A stretch of 64,000 nucleotides of DNA from Tethya wilhelma (lineage: Eukaryota; Porifera; Demospongiae; Tethyida; Tethyidae): positions 519,068 through 583,067 of the forward strand of contig CAXIPT010000004.1 in NCBI GenBank assembly GCA_964030475.1, given 5' to 3'. The position numbers and the translations under genes were made by a program. Shown piece by piece: positions 63,779-64,000 of the stretch. Each line of letters begins with the position of its first letter. Position 1 is the first letter of the stretch. Under the pieces are notes generated by a model, which was given only the letters and a program-made list of their open reading frames with translations, was not told the DNA's origin and searched no databases.

Positions 63779-64000
63779 CTGCACCAGTGTAATAAAACAA
63801 TTATTATATGTGCGATATGTACATGCATGTACATTGTCAGTGTATGTATAGCTACCACATATCATTATATGTACATGCATGGCATACGAATAAAGTTTGT
63901 TTAGCAGAAGAGCCAGTCCTCTCTGGGTGGCCAGCTAGTAGGTATGGGGATGTAACAGGAGGGTCATCAGGAGTGGTGGCAATATTCTGACGTTGTGTGT

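Noticed and set aside
1..64000. CRISPR arrays, bacterial operons or an integrated prophage
   Set aside because: Repeats are dispersed elements or microsatellites; genes are spliced and animal-like.

Overview
The window looks like animal nuclear DNA, most probably from a demosponge of the Amphimedon type. This is an inference. What I see is AT-rich sequence, spliced genes with short GT-AG introns, many (TG)n and (GA)n runs, small inverted-repeat elements, single-N contig joins, and gene families typical of sponges (SRCR receptors, coiled-coil TKL-like kinases, a Cys-rich secreted family). No bacterial operon, CRISPR array, rRNA or tRNA was recognised.

Layout. (1) 1-13.2 kb: eight loci of one family of secreted precursors. 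Most share a signal peptide and an acidic spacer built on the motif DDYEAVLQDLYDS, followed by strongly cationic, amphipathic, Gly-rich blocks. A ninth, divergent member lies alone at 36.6-37.7 kb. The plan resembles antimicrobial-peptide precursors, but I do not recognise the family; it is the best candidate here for an undescribed system. Two members carry frameshifts in or near the cationic region and one is a fragment at a contig join. (2) 14.3-18.3 kb: a minus-strand receptor with signal peptide, three SRCR domains, one membrane segment and a Pro/Tyr-rich cytoplasmic tail. (3) 19.4-27.0 kb: four copies of a secreted Cys-rich family, two intact and two broken. (4) 28.6-34.0 kb: a complete PARP3-like ADP-ribosyltransferase gene with two N-terminal SAP domains, followed at 35.2-35.9 kb by a truncated paralogue with only the SAP part. 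(5) 38.9-64.0 kb: a minus-strand array of four divergent Ras-like GTPase genes (G1-G4) and a family of coiled-coil protein kinases (K1, K3, K4, fragment K2, and C5 with no kinase exon seen). The GTPases keep the TKCD and ETSAK guanine-specificity motifs and end in polybasic CaaX motifs, but lack a normal P-loop and the DTAG motif.

How the parts relate. In region 5, K1-G3 and K3-G4 have the same order and orientation, so a kinase-GTPase pair was duplicated; K2 is a kinase fragment fused to GTPase-type promoter sequence. Four copies of a ~1-kb element with an internal inverted repeat and a conserved promoter-like block (NRF1-like palindrome, CACGTGG, AAGATGGC-like) are spread through the window, two of them in introns just upstream of splice acceptors. 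Exon boundaries were placed by eye from GT-AG sites, reading phase and comparison among paralogues; for each complete gene model the exon lengths sum to whole codons.
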